This document shows, in pieces, positions 25,355-33,879 of a stretch of 64,000 bases of DNA. Position numbers and translations under genes: made by a program. How positions within the stretch are numbered: the first letter of the stretch is position 1; the number at the start of each line of letters is the position of its first letter. The notes below the pieces were generated by a model that was not told where the DNA came from, searched no databases, and saw nothing but the letters and a program-made list of their open reading frames with translations. This DNA is from a virus, in IMG/VR virus record IMGVR_UViG_3300050821_010764, positions 62,001 through 126,000 of that record; one strand, given 5' to 3'.

Positions 25355-26620
25355 ATGTCAAAATCATCCGCCAAAGAAATATTGGACTATATTGAAAAGT
25401 ATGGTCGAGGCAGACCACCTCCGAAGCCGGGGGCAGGTTATGTGGCGTCCCCTACACCAGCACCATCTACTAAAGCTCCAGCGGGTGCAACGCATGCTCC
25501 TCCAAAACCTGGACAACATGTGCCATCTGGTGGCGGATCTGCAAGTAGTCCTGCGATCAAAGACATGCAAGAAAAGCTAGTTGGTTTATCTAAGTTAGTT
25601 TTATCTCAGCTTAATATTGAAAACATCGCTAAACAAGATGATTTGCGTCAAGCTGGCGAAGCCGCTCATCGAGATTCGTTCGGAGATTTCGTCGTTAAAA
25701 ACTATCTAAGACCTGCGGGTGGCGGAGCCCAAGAGTTTGATCCAAGTGAAAGGGTAACTGATGTTGCCAAAAAGCAACCTTCTACACCAACCAGAATGTA
25801 TTCTATCATGAATACCATGTCAAGAATTGGCGGACCAAAAGCTGAATTTAAACCAGATGGTGTCTGGGGACCAAGAACTAATCAAGCTCTTCATAATACA
25901 AAAGCCTTTGCAGAAGCCATGCTAAAATTATCCAAAGACTTTGAGACGCCAGTTAAGTCATATACTTTATCTGACCTAAAAAACTTCGCACTTCCAGATA
26001 AAGAAACTGACCTATCGCCACAAGATCGTGCTAAGTCAGCTTCAGTATTGGCTCAGCACATTCGAGCTATTACTAACATGTTTCATGAAATCAAAGAAAA
26101 CATTTTAGAGAATCCTCAGCATCAAGCCTCTATTGAGGGTGATACTCCATATGCTGTTATTGGAAAAGGCAAGGAAAAGCCAGGCGCCAAACCAGAACAA
26201 GCTCCTCAACCACTTACACCACAAGCTATTGCCTCCTTACAAACTAGATTTAAAGATGGTTTTCCAATCTTGTTTACTGATCCACAAACAAACAAAGGTA
26301 AAACCGTACTAGTTTTTGTGCAAGATTTAGTTAGCCCAGATGCATTTCAAGGATGGATGTATAAGCAACAAACAAATCAAGATCCGGCTAAAATTATAGA
26401 ACAAGTTAAAGATAGATTGGCTGGACGTCCAATTAAGCCACTACCAAGAAGATATGAAGACACTCTTTCTCCAACTGATAGAGAGCAATTTTTCAAGAGA
26501 AATCCAGACCTAAAAAAACAATACAATAAAGAAGTGGCAGAAGAAGCAGCAGATCAAGCAAAACAAGAACAAGGAATGGCACAACAAAGGACAGAAATGT
26601 CTGGGAAAGCTGGAGCATAA
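25355..26620 (+). CDS. Virion-type protein with peptidoglycan-binding-like motif, 421 aa
   Basis: ATG 25355 is preferred (AAGGG upstream, 10 bases after the previous stop) over an earlier in-frame ATG at 25325 that overlaps the upstream gene. A short N-terminal helix is followed by a Pro/Gly/Ser linker (about 20-65). Near residues 165-180 the sequence DGVWGPRTNQALHNTKAFA resembles the second half of PG_binding_1 repeats (DGxFGPxT). A Pro-rich stretch near 280 precedes the C-terminal domain (FPILFTDPQTNKGKTVLVFV). Could contact cell wall or the neighbouring proteins. Family not confirmed. Confidence 0.65.
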   Translation: MSKSSAKEILDYIEKYGRGRPPPKPGAGYVASPTPAPSTKAPAGATHAPPKPGQHVPSGGGSASSPAIKDMQEKLVGLSKLVLSQLNIENIAKQDDLRQAGEAAHRDSFGDFVVKNYLRPAGGGAQEFDPSERVTDVAKKQPSTPTRMYSIMNTMSRIGGPKAEFKPDGVWGPRTNQALHNTKAFAEAMLKLSKDFETPVKSYTLSDLKNFALPDKETDLSPQDRAKSASVLAQHIRAITNMFHEIKENILENPQHQASIEGDTPYAVIGKGKEKPGAKPEQAPQPLTPQAIASLQTRFKDGFPILFTDPQTNKGKTVLVFVQDLVSPDAFQGWMYKQQTNQDPAKIIEQVKDRLAGRPIKPLPRRYEDTLSPTDREQFFKRNPDLKKQYNKEVAEEAADQAKQEQGMAQQRTEMSGKAGA

Positions 26621-26622
26621 CG

Positions 26623-28146
26623 ATGTCTTTTATTTATGATGACTCAAATCTTATTAGCGATCTGATCAAAAGTGGTTTGGATTTTGAATCCAAATTCACT
26701 AAGGAGGGTCAAGCTACGGCTGCTGCTAATTCAGATTTTCAGAACATCACTACTGTATTGGACAACCTTCAAAAAGCAATGCCTTCGCCAGCCGGTGCTA
26801 CTCCAGCAGCAGCTCCCGGAGATGAGGCAGATCCTAATGCTCTTCCAGAAATTTCACATGTTGGTGCTGGCAAACCTGGATCACAGGATCCTAAACTTAC
26901 CAGTGCCAATTTAGAGGGCTTAGGTGCATTAGCAAGTTGGGCAGCGGGCAATGCTATTACTGTAGATGGAAAGCGTATAGCCTTTTCTTCAAACGAAGTG
27001 CAGGACGCCCCAGGAGAAGATTATCAACTATATAGGCTTGAGCCGAATGCTGGTTTATTAGAGGTCGGTGATAGGTCTGTCGTTAAGCAGGGGTTCTACA
27101 TCAATAAAGATTTATTGGTAAAATTCATTACGTGGAGACTGGCTGTTCTATCTCAAAAACCAAACATGGTAGAAAAAGTACAGTTAGGTAAATTGATTGC
27201 CGATGCTAATAGACTCCTGGGTACTAAAATTAGTCCAGAGTATAAAGCTCCAGAAGCAACCCTGTCACCAAATACACTTATTGATGAACTACCTGGTGTT
27301 ATCGATGGGAATAACCCAATGAATAATGGTGCTAAGCAACTATTTTTCAAGGACATCCAGTCTGACACCGCACTTAATGCATGGCTCAAGAATGCGCCAA
27401 TGACATTTATGAAAACCAAAGACAAAGACGTTCCCGCATATCCGCCCAGCAATGAGTTTGATATGTGTGTTATCGTTAAAGTTCTATGGACCAGAGCTAA
27501 TGTCTGGTCTACTCGTGCACCAAGTGATGCAGAGAAAAAGAAGTTTGTTGTTTATAAGCGTCAAATGGAAAAGCTAGCTCCAACTATTACCGGTGCCAAT
27601 GGCAAAGCTTGTCAATTAGCTGGGGCGACTCCGCAACCAGGTGCTCAGCCAAATCAAGTTAATGCTCCCGCTATTGCGCAAGCCATCAGCACTCTGCCAT
27701 TTAACATTAGAGATATCAATTTCAACAGAATTAAGAAATTCTTTGAAGTCGTTAAACCTCTCATGGAAAATGTACCAAACAACGAAGCCGCCATGGCACA
27801 CATGACTAATGTGGAAGAAACATTGATACCACAAGCTTTCAATTTGCTAGCTGTTAAAGATGGTATCATCCCATTGGGCGAAAGAGTTCATCAATTTGCA
27901 GGCAGACTAAGCAATCAACAAGAGCCGGGCAAACAAGTATTTCCATTGATCTCAGCTTTAGATAGAATTCTAGATGAGACTCGTGCAGTAGTGGAGGCTT
28001 TCTGGTCCGCTTATGGCGACAAGGTCAATTCTGGTCAACAGGCTCAGATTCTGGGTCAAATCGGCAGAAACCCAAATGACAGCTCTATCTATAGTAGAAA
28101 TGCGGACGCCCTTGAAACCTTAAGAACCTCTGGAACTGTAACCTAA
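26623..28146 (+). CDS. Virion-type protein, 507 aa
   Basis: Starts two bases after the upstream stop. A short helical N-terminus and a Pro/Ala linker (about 50-75) lead into a mixed alpha/beta region containing ITVDGKRIAFSSNEVQDAP and VKQGFYINKDLLVKFITWRL. A helical central part follows (MCVIVKVLWTRANVW), then a second Pro/Gln linker near 340 and a helical C-terminal domain (RIKKFFEVVKPLMENV). Membrane segments and catalytic motifs are absent. It shares the domain-linker-domain plan with its neighbours and is likely co-assembled with them. Confidence 0.68.
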   Translation: MSFIYDDSNLISDLIKSGLDFESKFTKEGQATAAANSDFQNITTVLDNLQKAMPSPAGATPAAAPGDEADPNALPEISHVGAGKPGSQDPKLTSANLEGLGALASWAAGNAITVDGKRIAFSSNEVQDAPGEDYQLYRLEPNAGLLEVGDRSVVKQGFYINKDLLVKFITWRLAVLSQKPNMVEKVQLGKLIADANRLLGTKISPEYKAPEATLSPNTLIDELPGVIDGNNPMNNGAKQLFFKDIQSDTALNAWLKNAPMTFMKTKDKDVPAYPPSNEFDMCVIVKVLWTRANVWSTRAPSDAEKKKFVVYKRQMEKLAPTITGANGKACQLAGATPQPGAQPNQVNAPAIAQAISTLPFNIRDINFNRIKKFFEVVKPLMENVPNNEAAMAHMTNVEETLIPQAFNLLAVKDGIIPLGERVHQFAGRLSNQQEPGKQVFPLISALDRILDETRAVVEAFWSAYGDKVNSGQQAQILGQIGRNPNDSSIYSRNADALETLRTSGTVT

Positions 28147-29217
28147 ATGACCCTAACCAATAGTGAAATCAAACTATATAATGATATCCTGATAGCAGAA
28201 ATTATCCTATCAGATACCAATGGTTTGTCTAAAACGGCACAAGAGGGTGTCGCTTCACAATTGATTAGTAAAGTTCATAGTTACGTTAGTAACAACATTA
28301 ATCCAGAAGATAAAACTGGCAGTTTACTTAACATGCTGGCTCCAGGTGCCATTACCGTTCTTTTTAGAGCATTAGGTTTGGGTTGGTTAGGATTTTTGTT
28401 TGGTATCGCTATGAGGGTATTTCATATTGACGTTGCCAGTATTATTGAATCTATTTGGAATTCTTTGAAAAGTGAATTGAGTGGCGGGAAGCAAATGACT
28501 TCTGCTCAAGTAGATAATATCGTCAATAGTGCAGTAGAAACTCATACTAAACCAGCTACCCAAGAAGAGGCTGAAAAAGCCTCTCAAACTTATCAACTAC
28601 AATCGGTTAATTTTCGAGATGCTAAGATGTTGAAACTAGCATTAGCAGATTATGCTTTGTTAGAGTGCGGCATTATTAAACAGTCTGGAATTTTAGACAT
28701 TTTCAGTTCTCAAAAAACAAAGACAGCCTCTATTTTGTCTAGGGTGCTCAGTCTATTTTTCAAGGTGGCTTTAGCCTCTGCTGCTGCCATGGTAGCCGGA
28801 GATGTCATCAACAAATTTTTAGGAAGACCTAATGCGCTGGATGACACCATGCAACATGGTAAGCCGGTGGGTGAACAAGCTACCGCTCCTGCGGTTATTT
28901 CTAAGCAGACCAAGTTTAAGGTTAGTCCATCTTATCATGATACTCCTAAGGGAGGTAATTGGATAGAAAATGTTTCTAATACTAAAGAAGGTATTCAGGA
29001 TATGTTAACTAGATTTACCAAAGAAGTATATCCAGATACCGGTAGTATGGATGGTGTTATTAGAAGTACGGCTGGATTTCAAGCCATTGTAGATAATATT
29101 CTATGGCACAATCATACTTCTGCTGGCGGACCTATTGTTTTTATTCCGCCCATGTTTAGTTCTAAAAAAATGTTGGTTGACCACTTCATCGACGACGTGG
29201 CGGAAAAAGCTCCCTAA
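28147..29217 (+). CDS. Virion-type protein with two hydrophobic segments, 356 aa
   Basis: ATG 28147 immediately follows the upstream TAA. Two hydrophobic stretches stand out: about residues 63-95 (MLAPGAITVLFRALGLGWLG, continuing FLFGIAMRVF) and about 197-222 (ILSRVLSLFFKVALASAAAM). They are separated by a charged helical region (EEAEKASQTYQLQSV). Together they could insert into a membrane, as expected for an ejected protein that forms a channel, or could be buried in a virion complex. The C-terminal third is a mixed domain ending FIDDVAEKAP. No family recognised. Confidence 0.68.
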   Translation: MTLTNSEIKLYNDILIAEIILSDTNGLSKTAQEGVASQLISKVHSYVSNNINPEDKTGSLLNMLAPGAITVLFRALGLGWLGFLFGIAMRVFHIDVASIIESIWNSLKSELSGGKQMTSAQVDNIVNSAVETHTKPATQEEAEKASQTYQLQSVNFRDAKMLKLALADYALLECGIIKQSGILDIFSSQKTKTASILSRVLSLFFKVALASAAAMVAGDVINKFLGRPNALDDTMQHGKPVGEQATAPAVISKQTKFKVSPSYHDTPKGGNWIENVSNTKEGIQDMLTRFTKEVYPDTGSMDGVIRSTAGFQAIVDNILWHNHTSAGGPIVFIPPMFSSKKMLVDHFIDDVAEKAP

Positions 29218-29267
29218 TCAGGTGATATGAGAGCATATAATTACACTTTCCATATGGTGAGAATATA

Positions 29268-30515
29268 ATGAGCAGAAGCGAAATTTTTGATGCATTTGTC
29301 AAAATAGCCCAAGAAAAGGGCATGATCTCCAATGATTCCAGCGACTCCAAAAAGAAGCTAGAACAGACAGGTCGTGCAGACTCTTTGGATATTTCTGCCA
29401 TTGAGGCTTTATATGGTGTGAAACCTAATACACCTAAGGGTTCTGATTATAAAGACAATATTATGGAAGCTGCCCATCCAAACTCGGTAGTGGTAGCACC
29501 ATCTTACGACAAGCTTAACGGTCTAGTCGAGAACAATATCGAAAGACAGAACATCATTCTTCACATTGTTCAAAAGACTCCAGACGGATTGCAGACTCAA
29601 CGTAAATATGCGGAACAAGAATTGCTTCTGTCTTTGGTACGTATCGGTAATGATCTAGATAATCGTGATGAAGATCAATTGCGTGTATTGGCAGATTCTT
29701 GCCTATTACAACTAAAAAAAAACTCTGAAGGCTTCAAGAAAGAAGCTATCGGTCCATTAGCTATTGCCTTAATTGCAGCCGCTGTTATTGGTGCAATTTA
29801 TGCGCATCAACATTTAGCAGATGCTAATCATGGAATGATGCAAGCAACGCAAAATTTACAATCAACTCTTAGTAAGTTTGCAAGTAGCAGTGTAGATTGG
29901 GGTGTAGGTCATGAATATGATCAAGATCTTAAATCAGATGTTCAAGGATTAAAAGACAGAATCGATTTGTTTTCTCAAACATATCAATCATTGGAAGCTA
30001 TTATCAGAGAACTAGAAAGACCAAAGGATGCAACTGAGTTAAAGCAGATTGCTGCTCAACCAGAATCACAACAAGTGGTAGCTGCATACAATAAATTGTA
30101 TGAGCTAATCACGAATATGTCTGCCTATATGGATAAGATTGAGACTGATTTTAAGTCAGAGTTCTATAAGACTCGTCACACTAAAGATACGGGAGTTCTA
30201 ACCAAAGGTTTAGAATGGGCTCATTTAGAGGGCGGAACTACTTCTTTGTTTGCCGATCCTTTCCAAGACGTAATGAATGCCATTCCTCCATTCAAAGAAA
30301 ACGTTAAATCGCTTCTTGATATGTTGAAGGAAGCTAAATCCAGAGAAGCTAAGGCGCGTGCCGAATTACTAGCCGCTCAATCTAAGGCTAAAGAAGAATA
30401 TGGCAGTGGCGCTACTACCAGTTGGGATGATAAATCCCATGAAAAAGAGCCAGAATCTCATGTTCGTAAGCTAGAAGAGGACTTAAAGGGTCTTATTCCG
30501 GCTGGGATGAGATAA
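29268..30515 (+). CDS. Virion-type protein, paralogue of the 24082 product, 415 aa
   Basis: ATG 29268 after GGTGAGA. The N-terminus (FVKIAQEKGMISND) and the NIMEAAHPNSVVVAPSYDKL segment align in order with the 24082 protein (EKVASQKGLVKSD; DLVDAAHPKGSHH). A helical middle contains one Ala/Ile-rich hydrophobic stretch (AIGPLAIALIAAAVIGAIYA, about 162-181), which could be a membrane-inserting helix, followed by long coiled helices. The C-terminus is a charged coiled coil. Likely internal head or injected protein. Name unknown. Confidence 0.7.
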   Translation: MSRSEIFDAFVKIAQEKGMISNDSSDSKKKLEQTGRADSLDISAIEALYGVKPNTPKGSDYKDNIMEAAHPNSVVVAPSYDKLNGLVENNIERQNIILHIVQKTPDGLQTQRKYAEQELLLSLVRIGNDLDNRDEDQLRVLADSCLLQLKKNSEGFKKEAIGPLAIALIAAAVIGAIYAHQHLADANHGMMQATQNLQSTLSKFASSSVDWGVGHEYDQDLKSDVQGLKDRIDLFSQTYQSLEAIIRELERPKDATELKQIAAQPESQQVVAAYNKLYELITNMSAYMDKIETDFKSEFYKTRHTKDTGVLTKGLEWAHLEGGTTSLFADPFQDVMNAIPPFKENVKSLLDMLKEAKSREAKARAELLAAQSKAKEEYGSGATTSWDDKSHEKEPESHVRKLEEDLKGLIPAGMR

Positions 30516-30624
30516 TTTTTATCAAAATCTGGTAATAACAGAATATGCTTTGTAGATTTAGTAAGAAAAAGTGTAAGTAACTTATCGCAGACAAGGTCTC
30601 GATATTATAATTTAGGAAACTAAA

Positions 30625-31341
30625 ATGTCTTTAAAACTATTGCAACCAGGCGTCCAACCACTAGGTCAATTTGACGGTTATGACTCCGATTTCTTGACTC
30701 TTAAGGGCGGTGAGATTGTTACACTCATTTCCGTTCCAGTGCCAGGCACTGATCACGCAGCTGCTGACTCTTTTGACGGATACGTCAACCCAGGTAGCGT
30801 GCAAAAACGTCCAGTTGTGACTCGTAACGTCGCAACCACCAAGCGTCCTTTGATGCTTTCTGATGATGGTATTACTGGCTACGGTACTCTATTCGGAGCC
30901 GTTGTTGGTGGAACTGTTGGTCAGCAAGTAAATGGACCAACCACCTTTACTGGTGCGCTTCTAGGACCTCACACTGCAACTGGTTCTGGCAAGGTAACTT
31001 GCTGGGAAAAGCCAGGTCTATATGCCGTCTCTCTTGATGCATGTGACACTGATGCAGTAACTGGTTTGCAACCAACCAACACCACTCTTGATGTTGGCGC
31101 TGCTTTGACCTTCGTTCCTGCTCTAGCCCTTGGTGGTCAATTGACTCCAGTGGGTAGCACCGCAGCCGCAGGTAACACTGTTGTTGTTGCTCGTCTAGTC
31201 GACTTCGAAACCAACGGATCTTTGGTAACCACTCCAAACAGACTAGTTGCCGCTCTAAACAGCCCATCTGGTTTGGTCAGCTCTGTCGGTCCTCGTCAGT
31301 TCGCCTTCGCAACCTTCTACTTCAACCCACCAGTTGCCTAA
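30625..31341 (+). CDS. Probable capsid decoration/accessory protein, 238 aa
   Basis: Start behind TAGGAA after a 109-base gap. Beta-rich and Gly/Val/Thr-rich throughout (GGEIVTLISVPVPGTDHAA, GTLFGAVVGGTVGQQVNG, GKVTCWEKPGLYAVSLDACD), with no membrane segment or enzyme motif. It is the gene directly upstream of the major capsid protein and visibly uses more C-ending codons than the surrounding genes, a trait shared with the capsid gene and typical of very highly expressed genes. A head decoration or vertex role is inferred from this. Confidence 0.6.
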   Translation: MSLKLLQPGVQPLGQFDGYDSDFLTLKGGEIVTLISVPVPGTDHAAADSFDGYVNPGSVQKRPVVTRNVATTKRPLMLSDDGITGYGTLFGAVVGGTVGQQVNGPTTFTGALLGPHTATGSGKVTCWEKPGLYAVSLDACDTDAVTGLQPTNTTLDVGAALTFVPALALGGQLTPVGSTAAAGNTVVVARLVDFETNGSLVTTPNRLVAALNSPSGLVSSVGPRQFAFATFYFNPPVA

Positions 31342-31454
31342 GTTAGTTGCTTAAATAATTCAAGCGTTTCGTGGATTAACTTTCACAAAACGCTCTATCA
31401 CACGCAAGTGTGTCGCTGGTAAGACTGGCAAATAATTCCACTAGGAGACGATTT
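31342..31454 (+). promoter_or_regulatory. Structured leader of the major capsid gene
   Basis: The 113-base gap holds two hairpins. One pairs AGCGTTT (31363-31369) with AAACGCT (31388-31394), with an inner GTG/CAC extension. The second pairs CACAC (31399-31403) with GTGTG (31408-31412) around a stable GCAA tetraloop. Neither is followed by a T-run, so they are not ordinary terminators; mRNA stabilisation or processing of the capsid transcript is more likely. An AGGAGA ribosome site follows at 31443. Confidence 0.55.
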
Positions 31455-32468
31455 ATGAATATGTTTAGCAACCAAGGCCAAATGAATGCCTCATCCCTTA
31501 AGGATGCACTACAAACTCTTGTTAAGTATGCAGCCGTTCTTGAAGAGAACACTCCATCTAACATGGGTCTTGCAGGACAAACTGCCCTAAGTGATGATAA
31601 GCGCGATGAATTGATTTCTCGCGCTATTATGACTCAAGATGGCAAGATTGCTCTAGCTCAGGCTATGGCAAACCCAATCCGTAGAAACTTGGATTACCAC
31701 GGTATCGCACGTCGTGCCTTGGTCGTTGACCCACTACCACAAGGTGCAATGCCAACTTACGATAGAGATATCGATGTTGCTGCTGTTGTTATCTCAAGCA
31801 ACGGTACTGGTCCAGAGTCCAGAGTATTCGGCGACAGAGTTGTCGTTCCAGAATTCGAAATCTATGCAAACCCAACGGTGAGAATCGCTGAAGTTAAGAG
31901 ACGTAGATTTAACGTAATTGACAGAGCAGTTCAGAAGGCTCGTCAAGAAATCATGGCTCAGGAAGATGCTAACATCTTCGCAGCTCTTGATGCAGCAGCT
32001 TCTGTTGAAAACGTCCTAACCGACATCGCAGATGCAGGTCTTCTAAAGAGAGACCTTGTCGAAATCAAGCAACAAATTGATCGTTGGGACTTAGTTACTA
32101 CTAAGTACTTCATGAACATCAATGAGTTCACTGATATCCTTAAGTGGGGTTCAGGTGGTGGACAAGGCGTAGGCGGCGGAGATTTCGATCCTGTCACTAT
32201 GAGAGAAGTTCTACAAACTGGTCTTTACGCCCACATCTGGGGTACTGACATCATGGTTTCCAAGATCGTTCCACCAGGAACCATCTACGGTGCCGCAGAC
32301 CCTGAGTTCGTTGGTGTTATGCCAATCAGACAGGACATTGAAGTGCTACCAGCAGACGAGCCAAAGCAATTGAAGCTTGGATGGGTAGTTTCCGAGATCA
32401 TCGGTATTGCTATCGTTAACCCACGTGGTTGCGCAGCAGGTCGTAAGTCTGTCGTAATCGGAGCCTAA
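31455..32468 (+). CDS. Major capsid protein
   Basis: The shell-forming protein. ATG 31455 is chosen because AGGAGA precedes it at good spacing; the frame extends back to 31410 but that start lies within the leader hairpins. 337 residues. The N-terminal ~60 residues may be a delta-domain removed at maturation (helical, MNASSLKDALQTLVKYAAVL). The HK97-like body shows RRNLDYHGIARRALVVDPLPQGAMPTYDRDI, a possible E-loop, FEIYANPTVRIAEVKRRRFN and a long spine helix (VIDRAVQKARQEIMAQED), and ends IIGIAIVNPRGC. The position after protease/scaffold, high-expression codon choice and strong terminator support the call; sequence identity was not searched. Confidence 0.8.
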   Translation: MNMFSNQGQMNASSLKDALQTLVKYAAVLEENTPSNMGLAGQTALSDDKRDELISRAIMTQDGKIALAQAMANPIRRNLDYHGIARRALVVDPLPQGAMPTYDRDIDVAAVVISSNGTGPESRVFGDRVVVPEFEIYANPTVRIAEVKRRRFNVIDRAVQKARQEIMAQEDANIFAALDAAASVENVLTDIADAGLLKRDLVEIKQQIDRWDLVTTKYFMNINEFTDILKWGSGGGQGVGGGDFDPVTMREVLQTGLYAHIWGTDIMVSKIVPPGTIYGAADPEFVGVMPIRQDIEVLPADEPKQLKLGWVVSEIIGIAIVNPRGCAAGRKSVVIGA

Positions 32469-32491
32469 TAAGCCTGATTGAATAAAGTTCA

Positions 32492-32525
32492 AAATCCCCT
32501 CTTAGCGAAAGCTAAGAGGGGATTT
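32492..32525. terminator. Bidirectional rho-independent terminator after the capsid gene
   Basis: A perfect 15-base-pair stem (AAATCCCCTCTTAGC 32492-32506 with its complement 32511-32525) encloses a GAAA tetraloop. It lies between the convergent capsid gene and minus-strand CCA enzyme gene. T-rich tracts on the + side and A-rich on the other allow termination in both directions. Confidence 0.9.
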
Positions 32526-32531
32526 CTATTT

Positions 32532-33773
32532 CTACTGTCCTGCCGCGAAGTCCAGCAAGAAGCTCTTGTTATTGTTGTCCGGATTTCTCAGAATTTCCAA
32601 ATAACAAGCTTCCAAAATGGATTTAATTTGCGGTCCCGGCTTGATGCCGATAACCAGCAAATCGTCTCCATTTAATTGCATTTCGCGCTTGGCGAAGACA
32701 GTTTCGCTAACGTATTTGCCGAACTGCACCCTAGAGTTGATTTCCATAGCCTCAGTCAATCGTATAAATTGGTCAAAGGTATAGTCCCAGGGGTCAGGGG
32801 CATGGTTCTTAATGACCGCCATAAAGCTCTTATAAGCCAAAGGCGTGTCCTTCTTAAGGAATTCATTATACCTGTCCAAAAGGCTCAGTAAGAAAGTGAC
32901 TCTTTTGATTTCTTTATTAGGAAACTTTAAGAATAACAGTTCTGCCTGTACCTGTTCGACTGGGCACATGCCATACATAAATGCCAAGCGAGTTTCTAGT
33001 TCCTCTTGACATTTATCTAAGAAGGGCAAGAAGTGCATATAGACATCTCGGCTACAGAGGAATGGACAAGCCACTGCCAATGCACCCGATTGTTGAAGCA
33101 GTTGAATCCCATACGAAGGATCCTTCGTCATCAAGGTTTTGCACAACTCATCTTGAATACGTTCCTTGGAAACCTTCTTCAAGGTTTCAAGGCTGCTTTT
33201 CATTCCAGTAAAAGTAGGAGATTCCACCGCATAACCAAAACGAGCGGCGAATCGTGCAACTCGCATGATTCGGAGTCCGTCTTCTTGGAATCTAGTTTCT
33301 GGATTTCCAACTGCTCGAATAATTCCTTTGTGTAGGTCTTCTAATCCACCATAAGGATCGACTAAACGATCTGCAATAGGGTCGTAGGCGATAGCGTTGA
33401 TGGTCAAGTCTCGTCTTGCCAAGTCTTGTTCCACATTGAGCACAAAGAAGACTTCTTCTGGACGTCGTCCGTCCTTGTATTCTCCTTCGATGCGAAAGGT
33501 GGTAACTTCGAAATGATTTTCGACACCTGGACCCATCACTACCGTGACAGTTCCGTGCTGCAAACCCGTGGGAATGGTCTTAGGAAATAATCCAATGACT
33601 TCTTGCGGGCTAGCATCCGTGGTAATATCCCAATCCTTGGGGGTTTGACCAAGCAGTAAGTCGCGCACACACCCACCTACGATGAAGGCTTGGTAACCTT
33701 CCGCGCTCAGGACGCGGCACACCTCGAAAGCTTGAGGATTGACGTGTTGTTGCGAAATTTGTACGTTTAGCAT
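32532..33773 (-). CDS. cca: CCA-adding enzyme (tRNA nucleotidyltransferase), full length
   Basis: Class II CCA-adding enzyme that builds or repairs the CCA 3' end of tRNAs. Visible motifs: motif A GGCVRDLLLGQTPKDWDI (D47 and D49 metal ligands, residues 33-50), HGTVTVVM, motif B RRDLTINAIAYD, LVDPYGGLEDLHKGIIRAVG, and motif C FQEDGLRIMRVARFAARFGY, followed by SKERIQDELCKTL. At 413 residues it has the full head-neck-body-tail length. It is the only minus-strand gene for many kb, faces the capsid gene across a bidirectional terminator, and is visibly richer in G+C than its neighbours, suggesting acquisition from a bacterium. A second shorter homologue sits at 5038. Confidence 0.93.
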   Translation of the reverse strand: MLNVQISQQHVNPQAFEVCRVLSAEGYQAFIVGGCVRDLLLGQTPKDWDITTDASPQEVIGLFPKTIPTGLQHGTVTVVMGPGVENHFEVTTFRIEGEYKDGRRPEEVFFVLNVEQDLARRDLTINAIAYDPIADRLVDPYGGLEDLHKGIIRAVGNPETRFQEDGLRIMRVARFAARFGYAVESPTFTGMKSSLETLKKVSKERIQDELCKTLMTKDPSYGIQLLQQSGALAVACPFLCSRDVYMHFLPFLDKCQEELETRLAFMYGMCPVEQVQAELLFLKFPNKEIKRVTFLLSLLDRYNEFLKKDTPLAYKSFMAVIKNHAPDPWDYTFDQFIRLTEAMEINSRVQFGKYVSETVFAKREMQLNGDDLLVIGIKPGPQIKSILEACYLEILRNPDNNNKSFLLDFAAGQ

Positions 33774-33802
33774 GTCACCGAACGTAAATCTTTAAAAATT
33801 GC

Positions 33803-33828
33803 TGTCAAGGGTTGCGGATATTTATCCG
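33803..33828. promoter_or_regulatory. Divergent intergenic region: -35-like TTGACA and palindrome
   Basis: Between the minus-strand CCA gene and the plus-strand 33880 gene lies TTGACA on the minus strand (33808-33803), though no good -10 follows at 17 bases. The inverted repeat CGGATA-TT-TATCCG is at 33815-33828. The repeat could bind a regulator or form a small hairpin. Promoter activity toward the CCA gene is plausible but incomplete by consensus. Confidence 0.3.
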
Positions 33829-33845
33829 GGGCAAGTGTAATAATA

Positions 33846-33852
33846 CAGCATA
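33846..33852 (+). promoter_or_regulatory. CAGCATA box before the 33880 gene
   Basis: CAGCATAATAT begins 34 bases upstream of the preferred start codon and matches similar boxes before 24082, 37145 and 42869. The trailing TAATAT resembles a bacterial -10. A phage promoter is possible. Confidence 0.3.
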
Positions 33853-33879
33853 ATATTGAACTACACCCGAAAGAAGAGC

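Noticed and set aside
30606-30611. Perfect TATAAT before the 30625 gene
   Set aside because: A transcript from it would start about 7 bases before the ATG and would exclude the ribosome site; the -35 match is poor.
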